Positions 42,889-55,094 are shown, numbered from the stretch's first letter. The stretch: DNA of 64,000 bases from Ceratopteris richardii (GCA_020310875.1 CM035431.1:13154281-13218280), one strand, 5' to 3'. Numbers and translations are program-made. The notes: generated from the sequence alone by a model not told the origin.

Positions 42889-44704
42889 GCCATAAGGGAT
42901 TCGATCGTGAAAATGCGCTCGACATGTTTCGGATTGCCATGCAGAACGAGATCGACTTTTTCAATGGTGGAGGAAAGGCTTAACGAATGCTTGGATCGAT
43001 CTCTAATCTACATGAATAATAGAAACTGCTCCTACAGCATCCCATTACGCATGTAATTCTTTTCTATTCCATCATCGCTCATGGTAATCAATGTACGATC
43101 CAGTTGTCCATCATCATCTCTGCACAAGTTTGAATGCATCCGAGCATTGTTTCACCTGTTATAAAATGTATCCATAGAGATACTTGGAGAATTAATTGTC
43201 AAAGTAATCATGTTATTGCATGTGATGGACTGTTCTTATAATGATTGCGGTTTTCAAGAGTCTTTTTAGTACGTCCAAATCTTCCGGGTCTTCTGTGTGC
43301 CTATTATGTAAGGATGTAGATAAATATTTGTAGCCTATGAGTATGATTAGTTCATCTTTATATTTGTAGCCATTCCTCTAGATAAGACATGTTCAGATCA
43401 AGAAATTACTCGTCCTTATTTTCGAAGATTCCTTCTTTTCTTATTCACTATAGACATGAACTCTATCTATTCTGTATGAGCACGAGTTCTTGAAATAAAT
43501 AAAAATGGGAAAACCTTTATAGTTATTTGAAATCCCGCCCTTAAAACTATCCATGCAACCTTCGTGGTCTACCTCATGCATTATCTTCAGGTCTTTTTGG
43601 TGTCTTCTGCTCTTATCTTAGACGTTTTGCTGGAAAAACACAATCTAAAAAGAACGAATCAAAGAATATGAAAACACCAAACTTGAAATTCAAGTCACTA
43701 GATTAGTTACACCACAAGTGTTAGATTTCAAGATATTGACTGCTACAACAGAAGAACCCAAAATTACATCTTTGAGAAACTTTGCCTACGTATTTACTAA
43801 GGATGCAATGAGAATAAGTAACCAGAAGTGTTCATGGAATCATATATGCTAACTAATTAGACTCGGGGAATGACTGTTTTATTAAATCAAACTTTAAAAG
43901 GGAATGAGCACACAAGTAAAATGTGGAACCCTTGAAATTTTCTATCGATGTAAACAATATTTAGGTCGAGAGTGATTGTAAAATCTAATAATAAGTTCAT
44001 TTCCTCTCATCTCCAATCGATCAAATATTTTATGAAATATTAAGCGTATTGAGTATTAATATAGATTGCGGATTCCCTTCCTACGCATGCAATTAGTAGA
44101 ACTAATTCAAAGAAGCAAGTAGTCAAGGGTATTCTCCACGTAATTCAGCTTTCAGAACGATTGCCGATTCCCTTCCTACGCATGCAATTAGTAGAACTAA
44201 TTCAAATAAGCAAGTATTCAAGGGTATTCTCCTAACGAAGAGATTTTTTATTTCATAGCACCATATTTCTAAAGGGAAATACACAAAAAGGACATCTAGA
44301 TTACCTTAATTTCTCGTTTATTCCAACTTGTAAAAGTTTAGCATGATTACATCATCTAAACATTATTTTCCTCTAACATGTTTAGCTCATAAATTTGAAA
44401 ACTTACCTATGAATCTTTGGAGGAGTCTTTGATCCTACTCGAATTTTGAGATTTTCCAAATTCTATCTTTATATTCATTCGACCATAAGGAACAAGTTTA
44501 TACTCTGAGAAATCTCAACTGAAACTTTATTTCTACCACCCCTAGCTAATCTATTATTTCCATCTTTATTTGATTGGAAGCTTTCAAAATGCATGTCCAT
44601 TACATTCACCCTTTTCTCTGAATGGTTCTGAAAACTCATAAGGCTTGTTAATCCTTCGTTTTCATATCTATCATGCATATCTATCATCCTTCGTATTCAT
44701 ATCT

Positions 44705-45060
44705 ATCACAGGAAAGTTTAATTAATGATGGTATCTCTATAAGTACAAAGGGCAGGAGCCCACAAGGAGGAAACAAAAAACAAAAGTAATCAACAGCTTG
44801 AGCTCGAGTAGGTTACATGGAGATAAAAGGAATACACTTTAGAGCAGATTAGTCTTCTAGGACCCACATACAACATCACAGACCCTCATATACATGAAAA
44901 GATCATATCAAATCTATTTCTAGAATACAACTTCAGTAGGGATTCTCTCCATTGACTGGGAGGGGTGTCCTAGAGTAGCTTAGATATATTAAAGTCTTTA
45001 TCAAGAGCATTCTTGATAGAGTTCAGACACTATTGAGGGAGATATTGGATAGATTCCAGA
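44705..45060 (-). mobile_element. LINE 3'-end relic (copy C, first)
   Basis: Counterpart of 4655-5035 with the same 3' words. Non-coding. Confidence 0.6.
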
Positions 45061-46616
45061 AATGAAGTGGTGCTATAAATACGTGCTTCACACCAGTCAA
45101 ACACAAGTTGTGGAGAGTAGATTAGACCCCTTGAGCTTCCCAATAATCACAAGTAATCACCTAAGTGCTTTTGAGCATGATACTCTAATTAATGGATCAA
45201 ACCATATAAGTACAAAATTCAGCTATGAGCTAAGACTTGCTATTTTGGTCTCTACACATGTTCAGTAAAATAAACACAGCTCGTCGCCTACTAGCAACTC
45301 ATCAAATTGCCTTTGGGAGTATCTAACTAACAGAGCTACCCATCACAAGTTTCTTTAATAAAAATGATCAAGTGTACACTAAGAATGATGCTTAGTAAAC
45401 TGAATAATTGTTCCAACATTTTCAAGCTATTACAGTATGCAGATGAGTGAGGACACATGTGAAGATATCTTGTGATGGAAAATGGCAATGTCAATGAAAC
45501 TTTGTAGCTATGAAATAGATAGTATGTGAAGCCTATAAGACTTTCAATCACATCAAATAGCAGCTTAATGCAGGCCCTTCCTCTAGATAAGGCATATTCA
45601 GATCAACAAATTACTCCTCCTTATTTTTGAAGATTCCTTCTTTTCTTATTCACTATAGACATGAACTCTATACATTCTGTATGAACACGAGTGCTTGAAA
45701 TAATAAAAAATGGGAAATCTTCATAGTTATTTAAAATGCCGCCCTTTAAACTATCCATGCAACCTTCAAATCACCAAGCTTGAGATTCAAATCACTATAC
45801 TAATTACGTCACAAGTGTTAGATTTCAAGATATTGATTGGTACAATAGAACAACCCAAAATTACATCTTTGAGAAACTTTGCCTACATCAAACTTTCAAA
45901 GGGAATGAGCACACAAGTAAAATGTGAAACTCTTGAAACTTTCTATCAATGTAAAGAATATCTAGGTTAAGAGTGATTCTAAAATCTACTAATAAGTTAA
46001 TTTCCTAACATCTCCAATCGATCAATTATTTTATGAAATATTATACGTATTGATTATTTACATAAAAGAACCATGTAATTTGGCTTGGAGAACGATTGCC
46101 GATTCAATTCCTATGCATGCAATTAGAAGAACTAATTTAAAGAAGGAAGTAGTCAAGGGTACTCTCTCATCGAATAGATTTTTATTTCATCGCAACTATA
46201 GGGAAATACACGAAAAGGACATATGGGATTACCTTAATTTCTGGTCTATTCGAAGTAGTCAAAATTTAGCATGATCGCACCATCTAAAAATTATTTTCAT
46301 CTAACATGTTTAGCTCATAAATTTGAAAACTTACCTCTAAATCTTTGGAGGAGTCATTGATCCTATTGGAATTCTTAGATTTTTGGAATTCTGGCTTTGA
46401 ATTCATTTGACCATGTGGAACAAGGTTATAGTCTAAAAAATCTCAAATGAAACTTTATTTCTACCACCCCTAGCTATTCTATTATTTCCACCTTTGTCAA
46501 AGTTCGTATAAGATTGGAGGATTCCAAAATCAATAACTCCATTACGTTCACCCTTTTCACTCAATGGTTTTGAAAACTCATAAGCCTTGTTAATCCTTCG
46601 TATTCATATCTATCAT

Positions 46617-48200
46617 GCTTTTTGTTTCTTTAAAACACAAGAAAGATGAATTAATGATGGTATATGTAAAAGTACAAAGGGCAAGAGTCCACCAGGAGGG
46701 AACAAAAAACAAAAGGGCTCAATAGCCAAAGCAGAAGCAGGTTACATGGAGACAAAAGGAATACAATTCAAAGCACATAAGTCTTCTAGGAGCAACATAC
46801 AACATCAGAGACCCTTAGATACATGAAAAGATCATATGAAATCTATGTCTAGAATACAAATTTAGTAGGGAATCTCTCCATTCACTAGGAGGGGTGTCCT
46901 AGAGTAGCTTAGATATATGGAAGTCTCCATTAAGAGCATTCTTGATAGAGGTCAGACACTTCACAACAATGTCTTTGAGACCTTGAATAAAAGAATACTC
47001 AAAGATCTTTTTCCTCTTGTTGAACGCAAAATCATTCCTGTTCTTCCAGATAAACCATAAAATCTGAGGTCTCCATAAGTTCTAGGGAGCAAGATCCGTT
47101 CAGATGCAAGAGCCAACGAGAAACTCTTTATAGCTCAACGAAATGTTGAGCTTGAGGCAAAGAGGCTATACCACTTTCCAAAAGACCTTTGCATGTTTGA
47201 TGTTGTAGAAGATGTGTGGCAAGTCCTCCACAATGCCACAGAATACACAATTACATCATTAATATCAACTTTCTTGATCATTGAGCCACACTAGACACCA
47301 TTGTGATAAGCCATTGAAGAAAGGACTCTTTGATGTTTGGGAAAGCCCAAAAACAAAGGAATCTATGGTGCCATTGATTAGCAGACCATTTCACTTGCTA
47401 TCTGGAATTCTTCTTGTGGAGAATCTTCTAGACATATCCTTTATTCCTCTTATACTTCTAGAGCATATCTTGGGCCATAGTAGATAGTTGATCAAGTCTA
47501 AATGAGGAGCATTGATGGAGATTTTCCTGCACCATTTTTTTGTGCTTTATCATAGCCTACAAACAAATAGGGGAAAGATCAGTAGCTTCCATTATTGTGG
47601 AATCAAGAATCATCTCACCATTCATAGTGAAGTCATTCTAGGAAGAGAAACCCTTTCTTTTGCATTTATGATCTTTTATTCCAACATTAGAGTTGTTCCC
47701 AAGGGAAAACCACCCAATCCAAATGCTTTCCTATAGAAAAAAATCAAAGTGAAGAAAGAACATATCACTAGGACAACAAATTTTCTTGACATCCATCCAC
47801 GCCTTCCAAAGCCTACAGATTAAAGGGCTCACAGATTCAGAAAAGGGATGATGCGAAATAATAATGTCCCATAGGGAATGTCCATTCCAAGACGTGTAGT
47901 GTTCCAAGGAAAACTGATGAACATTCCTTTTCATGAGGCACGCCCAAATATCATCAGATTCTAAGGAATAATCAATACAATATACATTCATATAAGCAAT
48001 GCAATATGCTACAATAAGAATTTTAGGTCCTCAAAGCATGCAGTAGATTTGTCATTCTTCACATGATAGAAAACGGTTTAGGCACAAAAAATGACTCTTT
48101 AAGTTACATTAAATGTTTTAAAATATTACCATATACCCATAAACAATGGGTTTTATTGGAGGATTTTAGGAGGGAAGCCTAGAACTTAACTTTAAGGACA
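46617..48200 (-). mobile_element. LINE 3'-end relic (copy C, second) with zf-RVT remnant
   Basis: Counterpart of 6690-8200. The minus strand at 47991-47731 reads SDDIWACLMKRNVHQFSLEHYTSWNGHSLWDIII and LWKAWMDVKK, clearly related to the LINE zf-RVT domain. Several stops. Confidence 0.75.
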
Positions 48201-48390
48201 TCTACATTATGCAAGATGGCTTTTGCTAATGTAAAGTGAGCCAAAGTAAATTCTTACTAAAGTAATCTATAGAGGGAAAGTGGTAAACTACAAAAATACA
48301 GAGGGAGTAGATTCTTACATCCAAAGTAATCTATAGAGTCAATTGCTATACATTAATGTAAAAAAATGAAACGTATGATGTGTGAAAGCC

Positions 48391-48662
48391 CATTGAGATG
48401 AAAAGTGGAAGTGAAGTAATGCAATATGCAGATTCCATAAAAACGCAACTATATTGATCATGAATTATACATCTACAAGGTTATGGTTCCTAAAAATGAA
48501 GCTATGACCTTACGAAAATATGAACCATAACTTTTGCTGACACTTGGAGCATCATGAAGCAAAGAGACCAGCACGATAGCTTGTACATTAAATTTTCGTT
48601 TGATTCCCCATCATATATCTCAATCAATCACCTATCCCTCTTATGTGTAATGAATCCCTTTT
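48391..48662. other. Unassigned spacer, no gene seen
   Basis: AT-rich sequence between copy C and the C-rich satellite, with no match elsewhere in the window and no convincing frame. Confidence 0.5.
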
Positions 48663-51600
48663 TTTAGGATGTTGTGTTCCTCCCCTCAACCCCTTTTTCT
48701 TTTCCCTTTCTCTCCTCCCTCTCTTTCTCAGGGCCTGCACCGCCCCTTTCTTCTCTCTCTCTCTCTCTCCCGTCCTCTCTCTTTCTCTTCCTTTCCCCTC
48801 TCTCTTTCTCTTCTCCCTCTCTCTCTCTTCCCCCCTCTTCCCTCCCCCTCCACCTTCCCCCTCCTCCCTCCTCATCCCTCCCCCTCCACCTTCCCCCGCG
48901 AGCCCCCCCCCCTCTTCCCTCCCCCTCTGCCTTCCCCCGCAAGCCCCCCTCCTCCCTCCCCCTCCGCCTTCCCCCTCCTCCCTCCTCATCCCTCCCCCTC
49001 CACCTTCCCCCGCGAGCCCCCCCCTTTTCCCTCCCCCTCCGCCTTCCCCCTCCTCCCTCCTCATCCCTCCCCCTCCACCTTCCCCCGCGAGCCCCCCCCT
49101 TCTCCCTCCCCCTCCGCCACCCCCCTCCTCCCTCCTCATCCCCCCCCCTCCACCTTCACCCGCAAGCTCCCCCTTTTCCCTCCCCCTCCGCCTTCCCCCT
49201 CCGCGAGCCCTCCTCATTCCTCCCCCTCCGCTTTTCCCCTCCTCCCTCCTCATCCCTCCCCCTCCACCTTCCCCCGCGAGCCCCCCCCCCTCTTCCCTCC
49301 CCCTCCGCCTTTCCCCGCAAGCCCCCCCTCTTCCCTCCCCCTCCGCCTTCCACCTCCTCCCTCCTCATCCCTCCCCCTCCACCTTCCCCTGCGAGCCCCC
49401 CCTCTTCCCTCCCCCTCCGCCTTCCCCCGCAAGCCCCCCTTATCCCTCCCCCTCCGCCTTCCCCCTCCTCCCTCCTCATCCCTCCCCCTCCACCTTCCCC
49501 CGCAAGCTCCCCCTTTGCCCTCCCTCTCCGCCTTCCCCCTCCTCCCTTCTCATCCCTCCCCCTCCACCTTCCCCCGCGAGCCCCCCCCCCCTTTTTACCT
49601 CCCCCTCCGCCTTCCCCCTCGTCCCTCCTCATCCCCCCCCTCCACCTTCCCCCGCAAGCTCCCCCTTTTCCCTCCCCCTCCGCCTTCCCCCTCCTCCCTC
49701 CTCATCCCTCCCCCTTCGCTTTTCCCCTCCTCCCTCCTCATCCCTCCCCCTCCACCTTCCCCCACAAGCCCCCCCTCTTCCCTCCCCCTCCGCCTTTCCC
49801 CACCAGCCCCCCCTCTTCCCTCCCCCTCCGCCTTCCCCCTCCCTCCTCCTCCCTCCCCCTCCACCTTCCCCCGCGAGCCCCCCCCTCTTCCCCTCCCCTC
49901 CACCTTCCCCCGCAAGCTCCCCCTTTTCCCTCCCCCTCCACCTTCCCCCTCCTCCCTCCTCATCCCTCCCCTTCCGCTTTTCCCCTCCTCCCTCTTCATC
50001 CCTCCCCCTCCACCTTCCCCCGTGAGCCCCCCCCCCTCTTCCCTCCCCCTCCGCCTTTACCCGCAAGCCCCCCCTCTTCCCTCCCCCTCCGCCTTCCCCC
50101 TCCTCCCTGCTCATCCCTCCCCCTCCACCTTCCCCCGCGAGCCCCCCCCCTCTTCCCTCCCCCTCCGCCTTCCCCCGCAAGCCCCCCTCATCCCTCCCCC
50201 TCCGCCTTCCCCCTCCTCCCTCCTCATCCCTCCCCCTCCACCTTCCCCCGCGAGCCCCCCCTTTTCCCTCCCCCTCCGCCTTCCCCCTCCTCCCTCCTCA
50301 TCTCTCCCCCTCCACCTTCCCCCGCGAGCCCCCCCCCCCTTTTCCCTCCCCCTCCGCCACCCCCCTCCTCCCTCCTCATCCCCTCCCTCCACCTTCACCC
50401 GCAAGCTCCCCCTTTTCCCTCCCCCTCCGCCTTCCCAGTCCTCCCTCCTCATTCCTCCCCCTCCGCTTTTCCCCTCCTCCCTCCTCATCCCTCCCCCTCC
50501 ACCTTCCCCCGCGAGCCCCCCCCCCCTCTTCCCTCCCCCTCGGCCTTTCCCCGCAAGCCCCCCCTCTTCCCTCCCCCTCCACCTTCCACCTCCTCCCTCC
50601 TCATCCCTCCCCCTCCACCTTCCCCCGCGAGCCCCCCCCTCTTCCCTCCCCCTCCGCCTTCCCCCGCAAGCCCCCCTTATCCCTCCCTCTCCGCCTTCCC
50701 CCTCCTCCCTCCTCATCCCTCCCCCTCCACCTTCCCCCGCAAGCTCCCCCTTTGCCCTCCCTCTCCGCCTTCCCCCTCCTCCCTCCTCATCCCTCCCCCT
50801 CCACCTTCCCCCGCGAGCCCCCCCCCCCCCTTTTTACCTCCCCCTCCGCCTTCTCCCTCGTCCCTCCTCATCCCCCCCCTCCACCTTCCCCCGCAAGCTC
50901 CCCCTTTTCCCCCCCCCTCCACCTTCCCCCTCCTCCCACCTCATCCCTCCCCCTTCACTTTTCCCCTCCTCCCTCCTCATCCCTCCCCCTCCACCTTCCC
51001 CCACAAGCCCCCCCTCTTCCCTCCCCCTCCGCCTTTCCCCACAAGCCCCCCCTCTTCCCTCCCCCTCCGCCTTCCCCCTCCTCCCTCCTCCTCCCTCCCC
51101 CTCCACCTTCCCCCGGGAGCCCCCCCCTCTTCCCCTCCCCTCCACCTTCCCCCGCAAAGCTCCCCCTTTTCCCTCCCCCTCCACCTTCCCCCTCCTCCCT
51201 CCTCATCCCTCCCCTTCCGCTTTTCCCCTCCTCCCTCCTCATCCCTCCCCCTCCACCTTCCCCCGCGAGCCCCCCCCCTCTTCCCTCCCCCTCCGCCTTT
51301 ACCCGCAAGCCCCCCCTCCTCCCTCCCCCTCCGCCTTCCCCCTCCTCCCTGCTCATCCCTCCCCCTCCACCTTCCCCCGCGAGCCCCCCCCTCTTCCCTC
51401 CCCCTCCGCCTTCCCCCGCAAGCCCCCCTCATCCCTCCCCCTCCGCCTTCCCCCTCCTCCCTCCTCATCCCTCCCCCTCCACCTTCCCCCGCAAGCTCCA
51501 CCTTTTCCCTCCCTCTCCGCCTTTCCCCTCCTCCCTCCTCATCCCTCCCCCTCCACCTTCCCCCGCGAGCCCCGCCCCCCTCGTCCCTCCCCCTCCGCCC

Positions 51601-52007
51601 TCCCCCGCAAGCCCCCCTCATCCCTCCGCCTCCGCCTTCCCCCTCCTCCCTCCTCATCCCTCCCCCTCCACCTTCCCCCGCAAGCTCCCCCTTTTCCCTC
51701 CCTCTCCGCCTTCCCCCTCCTCCCTCCTCCCTCCTCATCCCTCCCCCTCCACCTTCCCCCGCGAGCCTCCCCCCTCTTCCCTCCCCCTCCGCCTTTCCCC
51801 GCAAGCCCCCCCTCTTCCCTCCCCCTCTACCTTCCCCCTCCTCCCTCCTCACCCCTCCCCCTCCACCTTCCCCTGCGAGCCCCCCCCCCTTTTTCCCTCC
51901 CCCTCCGCCTTCCCCCTCGTCCCTCCTCATCCCCACCCCTCCACCTTCCCCCCCCAGCCCCCCCTCATCTCCACCCCCGCCTCTCCCCCTCCACTCGCAC
52001 CACCCGG
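48663..52007. repeat. C-rich satellite with higher-order repeats
   Basis: About 3.3 kb of imperfect short units on a theme of CCCTCCCCCTCCGCCTTCC, CTCCTCCCTCCTCATCC and CTCCACCTTCCCCCGCGAGC. Almost all purines are on the minus strand. Variant units recur in the same order about 1.24 kb apart: 49110 with 50352, 49582 with 50826, and 49725 with 50961. The long Pro/Ser/Leu open frames on + (over 1100 codons in two frames at once) and Gly/Arg/Glu frames on - exist only because this sequence lacks stop triplets. I do not call them genes. The first ~200 bases are a CT-rich lead-in. Confidence 0.9.
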
Positions 52008-52310
52008 TGTCGGGAAGAAGGAGGTCGTGGCGGGAAGCGGGCGCGTGGGGTTGGATCAGGCCCCGCTCTGGTGCGCCGTTCCCGCTGTCCTGCGAGCGGC
52101 GTCTGCGCGCTGGGCGCCTCGCCTGTGCTCTCCGGAGCGTGCGCAATCCTCGTACGTGTGGCCCCTCAGAAGTGTCATGACGTGGGACCGTGGGCGTCGG
52201 AAAGAGACGATGGGGGTACCGCAGTGATACACGGAACGCAGATGAAGCCAACGAAACAACGAAATATGAAACTGAAGTACTCCAATAAAAATGAATGATA
52301 CAAAAATAGG

Positions 52311-52436
52311 CCGCTACAGTGCGGGCCGACGGTACAATGAAACCGCTACAGTGCGGTGCAATGATACAATATGAAAAGCCGCCGCTACAGTGCGGGCCGG
52401 CTAGTGTAAACTCTAGATCCCTCGCTACAGTGCGAG
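52311..52436. other. Four covarying hairpins with TACAGT loop (left LTR)
   Basis: The hairpins are CCGC-TACAGT-GCGG at 52311-52324, ACCGC-TACAGT-GCGGT at 52342-52357, CCGC-TACAGT-GCGG at 52382-52395 and CTCGC-TACAGT-GCGAG at 52421-52436. The six-base loop is invariant while the outer stem pairs change together (C-G to T-A, with C-G or A-T added outside). The right LTR has the same four. In the transcript (minus strand) they lie near the U5 end, upstream of the primer-binding site. Confidence 0.8.
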
Positions 52437-52574
52437 AAATCGCCCACGGGATTCCGCTTCGGTCTTCGCCGTCCAAGCTTCTCTTTAGGTCTTTACTTCG
52501 GTCCTTTCTTTTCTTCAAGTATCCTCCGCAATGGCCTTCCTTTTCTTTACTTCAGATAATCAGAAACCGCAATA

Positions 52575-52712
52575 ACCTGGAGGTGACAATCCACGAGCAA
52601 GATCCACGGGGTAGGGTACTCTTTACTTCGGTCTTCAATCACTTGATATACTTCATAAACCTGGATGAACCTGGAGGTGACAATCCACGAGCAAGATCCA
52701 CGGGGTAGGGTA
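52575..52712 (-). repeat. Two copies of a ~43-bp leader repeat
   Basis: Copies at 52575-52617 and 52668-52712 share CCACGAGCAAGATCCACGGG. A third copy is at 55034-55076. On the minus strand each ends CTCCAG followed by GT, which resembles a splice donor. The two outer positions bracket the HSP90C-bearing segment. Confidence 0.75.
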
Positions 52713-52895
52713 AATCATGTTAGTACTTTTAGAACTTGTGATATGAATCTCCATTTTGAGGATTTAATTTGTATCTATCCTTAGAGGTTTGCATGTAACA
52801 AAACAATCACACAAAATAAAGTATGTGCATTCATAGAAATGTTCAACAATGCATAGAATCACATGACAATGCACATTCTCATCATTGGATGCAAC

Positions 52896-53719
52896 TTAAT
52901 TCATGATTCTTACAATTGGATTAAAACATTCAATGGTAAATCATTTAAGTCAACAACACCTTTACAAAGCCTAAGATAACGAGGAAGCAGCTCTCCATCA
53001 AAATCAGATGAAATAAAGACCCTCTTGACATAGAGTCGAATATTCTTTGCATTTGCATAATAGAGTTCTTCTGCATTAAAGGGTGCCATTCCAGGAATAT
53101 ATAGCAAACTTCTAAATTCAACCTCACCCTCAGTTGTAAAATGTGTATATGCCGATGGATCCAAGTACTCATTAAATGTGCTTTTATAAAAAGCATCATA
53201 TTCTGATTTCTCCACTTTCCTCTCTGATGATATAGGAGCTACTGTCAGCTTCTCCTTCCCACACAAACTGCCTATCAGACTTGGGGCTCTTTGTGGAGAC
53301 AATGACCTTTTCTGTGACAAGAAACGCAGAGTAAAAGCCAACCCCAAACTGGCCAATCAGGTTGTTGTCAGACAATGCATCTTTATTATCCTTCAAAGCA
53401 TTGATAAATTTGGCTGTGCCACTCTGTGCAATGGTACCCAAACTCTCGATTAGATCTTGTTTTGTCATCCCAATACCTATATCCACTATTGTGATAGTCG
53501 AGTTATCAGGATCCGGCTTGATCCTTATCTCAAGCTCAGGCGCATCCTTCATTAGACTATCATCAGTCACGCTTAAGAACTGAAGCTTGTCTAAAGCATC
53601 ACTCAGACCATCCAAACTTCCCTGATACATGGTGATGTACTTATGCGCTTTGACACTTGGACTTTAGCAACCTTGTCACCCTAAATTTGCTTCATCCAAT
53701 CACATAGGAGTTGGTATTC
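52896..53719 (-). pseudogene. Scrambled fragments of plastid HSP90 (HSP90C)
   Basis: Three pieces of one chaperone gene lie head to tail in the order C-terminal, ATPase, middle; the natural order is ATPase, middle, C-terminal. (1) 53719 to about 53605 reads YQLLCDWMKQI, a TAG, GDKVAKVQVSKR and, after a small deletion, GKFGW from the C-terminal domain. (2) About 53604-53220 reads SDALDKLQFLSV, VDIGIGMTKQDL, GTIAQSGTAKF, IGQFGVGFYSAF and VSTKSPKSD to IIREE. This is the GHKL ATPase from just after its Glu/Asn helix. (3) About 53219-52896 reads KVEKSEYDAFYKSTFNEYLDP, HFTTEGEVEFRSLLYIPG, YVKRVFI and NDLPLNV. A small deletion there removes the catalytic-arginine loop (SREILQESR in plastid HSP90s), then IVRIM. 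About 100 codons are missing between pieces 2 and 3. KSPKSD and VWEGEADSSSY point to the plastid paralogue. No intron is visible within pieces. It cannot encode a working chaperone. Confidence 0.9.
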
Positions 53720-53741
53720 CTTCTCTTTTTCTCTCTCCAGC

Positions 53742-54276
<535 letters not shown>

Positions 54277-54299
54277 GCGGCGCGGGTGCTGCCGTGGGA

Positions 54300-55033
54300 G
54301 AGGGAGAGAGAAATCTTCTCTCTCTCTCTCTTCCACGTTCTCTTCAGCCACCGACTTCCTTATCTCTAGCCGCGTCATCTGATGCGCCGTCAGAAGCCTT
54401 TGCCAGCGATCCTCTGTCTCTCTCGGTGACCACGTAGCTCTCCTGGGCCAATCAACAGCATCGTCTGAGCCCGAGTCATCGATTTCTCTCTCTATCCGAG
54501 TAGACAACAGGCACGAGATGCTTCTCTCTCCACGCCTTGCACGTCGGCCGAACAACTCCTCTCTTGGTACATGGTCCAATAGCAACAACACTGCCCAATT
54601 TTCTCTTTTTGTGCGCGTGGCTTGCAAAATCAACGATAGACTCTCTCTCAGACACACACAGCCGAGTGTCTCGGAGTGTATCTGCGCACAGATATCCTTG
54701 TTTGTCTCTCTTCCGATATCCGTCTAGGCCATCCGTCATAAGACCAATTCTCTTTCCTTTCCCTTCAAGCGTAGAGACAGCACATGAGAGTGCATGGTAT
54801 GTGCAGACTTCGGATGGTAAACAGACCATGGCGTTCTCTCCCTTAGGTTCGAAGCTAAGTTCCTTGATCTATTCGGATTATTACAACAATTCCCTATTTC
54901 CGATTCAAGTTTACTCATGCATGAAAGGGAAATCACAAATAACAGATGCAAGAGAACTCCTCTCTTCTCCTACCATCATGCACGCTAATGAACATGAGCA
55001 AGAAATAATGAATAAGAGGAGGGTAAGGAGCAT
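54300..55033 (-). other. Unassigned part of the gypsy 2 LTR
   Basis: Between the CT arrays and the third leader repeat lies mixed-composition sequence. Minus-strand frames of ~110 codons (for example 54829-54476) show no domain I recognise. It could be LTR sequence or a further captured host fragment; I cannot tell. Confidence 0.4.
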
Positions 55034-55076
55034 ACCTGGAGAGACGTTCCACGAGCAAGATCCACGGGGTAGGGAA
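55034..55076 (-). repeat. Third copy of the leader repeat, TSS-proximal
   Basis: It shares CCACGAGCAAGATCCACGGG with the copies at 52575-52712. On the minus strand it ends TCTCCAG/GTATGC, a good plant splice-donor consensus, about 60 bases below the TATA box. Confidence 0.7.
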
Positions 55077-55094
55077 TAAATAAATGAATTTGCA

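Larger units (their letters stand above)
42889..48390. repeat. Segmental duplication, copy C
   Basis: It matches copy A from about 2886 to 8410, starting with the tail of the broken gene fragment (42889-42985). A local tandem duplication of ~85-90 bases lies at 44060-44230 (GATTCCCTTCCTACGCATGC twice). Both 2.1-kb units and both LINE relics are kept. After 48390 it departs from copy A, where copia 1 starts. No gene. Confidence 0.85.

Noticed and set aside
48669-52298. A 1209-codon proline-rich 'extensin-like' frame
   Set aside because: The stop-free C-rich satellite is open in several frames at once, with no codon-position signal or distinct start context. Not a gene.
52311-52436. Hammerhead ribozyme or retrozyme
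   Set aside because: The repeated hairpins are suggestive, but the conserved CTGATGA and GAAA core arrangement is absent nearby.
53196-53630. A working short HSP90 protein starting MYQGSLDGL
   Set aside because: The apparent start is the frame-shifted junction of the C-terminal piece with the ATPase piece. The ATPase helix with the catalytic Glu is missing and the frame ends at the next junction.
54476-54829. 117-codon minus-strand frame in the gypsy 2 LTR as a possible further captured gene
   Set aside because: No motif I can name; kept only as unassigned sequence.
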